Of a stretch of DNA of 64,000 nt, positions 62,489 through 64,000 are shown piece by piece. Numbering within the stretch: the first letter of the stretch is position 1; each line of letters begins with the position of its first letter. The position numbers were made by a program, and so were the translations under genes. Source of the DNA: Clostridium lacusfryxellense (lineage in GTDB: Bacteria > Bacillota > Clostridia > Clostridiales > Clostridiaceae); NCBI RefSeq assembly GCF_018861735.1, contig NZ_JAHLEB010000013.1, forward strand, positions 1 through 64,000. The letters run 5' to 3'. The notes under the pieces are model-generated. The model made no database searches and had not been told where the DNA came from. It saw nothing but the letters and a program-made list of their open reading frames with translations.

Positions 62489-64000
62489 ATGAATAGGGAA
62501 TTAACTCCAAAGGATATTATATACGAATTTGATATTGAAGATATGAAAACAAGAGAATCAATAGATTTGATTGAAAAAAAATCATTAGATTCTATGCCAC
62601 AATATATAGATGTAATAGAAAATATTAAAACTGCAATGAGTATAGATAAAGAGGGTTTTAATGTTTTTTTAATAGACGATTTTTCAAAAGAAACACTTAA
62701 AGATATTATGAAATATGTAAGTAAGACATTTGAGAATAAAAGCAAAGCAAAAGACATTTGTTATGTATTGTATGAAGACGAAAAATCTCCTAGACCTATT
62801 TTTGTAAGTAATGGGGGAGGTAATAGACTTAAAGAATTGCTTGAAGATATGCAAAATGAATATTTAGAGTCCACATTCCAGTTTTACAACAATTCTATAG
62901 ATATGGAAAAGGAAGAGATCCAGGAAAGTATTATAAAGAAAAGAAATGAACTGATTGGATCCCTAATAAGTGCAGCAAAAGTGGAGGGATTTGATATAAA
63001 GTCTACGAATAGTGGGTTTACATTCATTCCTTTAAGTCATGGAAAAGAAATGTCTGAGAATGAATATGACATTTTAGATAAAGAAACAAAAGAGGTTATT
63101 TTAAATACAGCAAGTATGTTAAAAGAAAAAGCTAAAGAAATATTAGAGCAGCTAAAAGATGTTGAACTAAGGGATTTATATAAAATAAAAAAAATAATGC
63201 AAGAATATTATAAGACTGAAATAGCTGATTTAAAAGAGGAATATAAAAGTATGTTTATGGATGATGAAGTTGTACGAGATTATTTTGATATAGTTTCTCA
63301 GGACATTGAAGAAAAACTTGTAGAAAATTATTCTTTAAATTATGATGATGATTATGAAAAAATAAATGAGATTATATTCAAATATATCGTGAATGTAATA
63401 GTGGATAATAGTAAAAATCAAATTCCACCAGTTATTTTTGAACAAGATCCTAATTTAACAAACTTAATTGGTAATATAGAATATGAGAATCATAAAGGGG
63501 TTTATTCCACTGACGTAGGATTTATAAAAGGTGGTAGTATGTTAAAAGCAAATGAAGGTTGTTTGATAATTAGGATAAATAGTTTGCTTACTAACCCTTT
63601 GGCGTATTACAATTTAAAAAAATCGCTATTAATGGAAGAGGTAGATGTGGCATGTAACAATAACCATTATGAGCTGCTTTCTCTAAATACCTTAAAACCT
63701 GTTCCAGTGCCTATTAAAACAAAAGTAATTCTTATAGGTGATTATGAGTCATATGACTTGCTCTATAATTATGATGAGGATTTTAAAAGAATTTTTACTA
63801 TTAAAGCTGAATGCAATCAAGTTCAGAGCATAGATGATAGTTTAAAAAATTCCTTGGTACATGAGATAAATAAAATTTGTAATGAAAATAATTTTAAATC
63901 TCCTACAAGTGGTGCTGTAAGAGAAATAGCAAAGATTCTATCTAAAAAAGCTCAGAGTAGGAATAAAATATACTACGATATTCACGAAATAAATAAGCTG
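62489..64000 (+). CDS. Lon-like ATP-dependent protease, N-terminal part
   Basis: The first 504 codons of a gene that runs off the window. ATG 62489 follows GGAGGAGG. The N-terminus (NRELTPKDIIYEF, KDICYVLYEDEKSPRPIFVSNGGGNRLKELLEDMQ), the long charged coiled coil (150-290) and GFTFIPLSHGKEMSE pattern fit the AAA_32 region of the LonB/YcbZ-like family. The peptidase domain lies beyond the window. At 350-370 the sequence NEGCLIIRINSLLTNP corresponds to the Walker B strand region with a shifted motif (usually GGFLILD), so the ATPase may be altered. Confidence 0.78.
   Translation, partial: MNRELTPKDIIYEFDIEDMKTRESIDLIEKKSLDSMPQYIDVIENIKTAMSIDKEGFNVFLIDDFSKETLKDIMKYVSKTFENKSKAKDICYVLYEDEKSPRPIFVSNGGGNRLKELLEDMQNEYLESTFQFYNNSIDMEKEEIQESIIKKRNELIGSLISAAKVEGFDIKSTNSGFTFIPLSHGKEMSENEYDILDKETKEVILNTASMLKEKAKEILEQLKDVELRDLYKIKKIMQEYYKTEIADLKEEYKSMFMDDEVVRDYFDIVSQDIEEKLVENYSLNYDDDYEKINEIIFKYIVNVIVDNSKNQIPPVIFEQDPNLTNLIGNIEYENHKGVYSTDVGFIKGGSMLKANEGCLIIRINSLLTNPLAYYNLKKSLLMEEVDVACNNNHYELLSLNTLKPVPVPIKTKVILIGDYESYDLLYNYDEDFKRIFTIKAECNQVQSIDDSLKNSLVHEINKICNENNFKSPTSGAVREIAKILSKKAQSRNKIYYDIHEINKL

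Noticed and set aside
62410-62757. 115-aa minus-strand ORF
   Set aside because: It is antisense to the well supported Lon-like gene start and covers its ribosome site.

Overview
The window comes from a low-GC, Gram-positive, motile anaerobe, most likely Clostridium sensu stricto. The grounds are AT-rich coding sequence with strong GGAGG-type ribosome sites, frequent GTG/TTG starts, FliY with CheC-type motifs, a FliR-FlhB fusion, FliW-CsrA, SwrB/FlbD-type accessory genes and family II CBS-pyrophosphatase. I cannot name the species. Almost everything from about 1.8 to 55.9 kb is one chemotaxis and flagellum locus on the + strand.

Layout. 1-110: the 3' end (domains V and VI) of a group II intron. 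177-1734: a HAD phosphatase and a class IV aminotransferase. 1859-12421: fapA, then cheW-cheD-cheB-cheR-cheA-cheC-cheY-cheW and fliM-fliY, ending in a 185-nt inverted repeat and a terminator. 12662-20836: a late operon behind a sigma-28 promoter (flgM-flgN-flgK-flgL-fliW-csrA-flaG-orf-fliS-fliD-fliT-like). 20852-31545: the flagellin island. It has three tandem sigma-28 promoters in ~135-bp repeats, three near-identical flagellin genes each with a CsrA-type leader hairpin, a YjfB-like gene, a decayed second flagellin/YjfB unit with an opposite-strand DUF2321-type gene, an 851-aa giant flagellin and a short flagellin. 31619-55909: early and middle structural genes (flgB-flgC-fliE-fliF-fliG-fliH-fliI-fliJ-fliK-flgD-orf-flgE, an internal terminator, flbD-motA-motB-fliL-fliO-fliP-fliQ-fliR/flhB-flhA-flhF-flhG-pilZ-fliA-swrB-small orf-flgF-flgG). 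56007-64000: non-flagellar genes (membrane protein, CBS-PPase, P-type ATPase, hypothetical, N-terminal part of a Lon-like protease) and a strongly structured RNA candidate with its own sigma-A promoter at 56861-57160.

How it fits together. FliA (sigma-28), made from the early operon, should fire the flgM and flagellin promoters once FlgM is removed. FliW and CsrA, encoded in the late operon, should control translation of the flagellin mRNAs through the leader hairpins. CheA/CheW/CheY signal to FliM, while CheC, CheD and FliY supply dephosphorylation and receptor adaptation. A PilZ protein gives a c-di-GMP input to the motor.

Most interesting items: the structured RNA at 56.9 kb, the triplicated promoter repeats, the CsrA leader hairpins, the palindromic in-frame repeat in flhF, the giant flagellin, and a small gene at 54022-54249 that appears to lack a canonical start codon.
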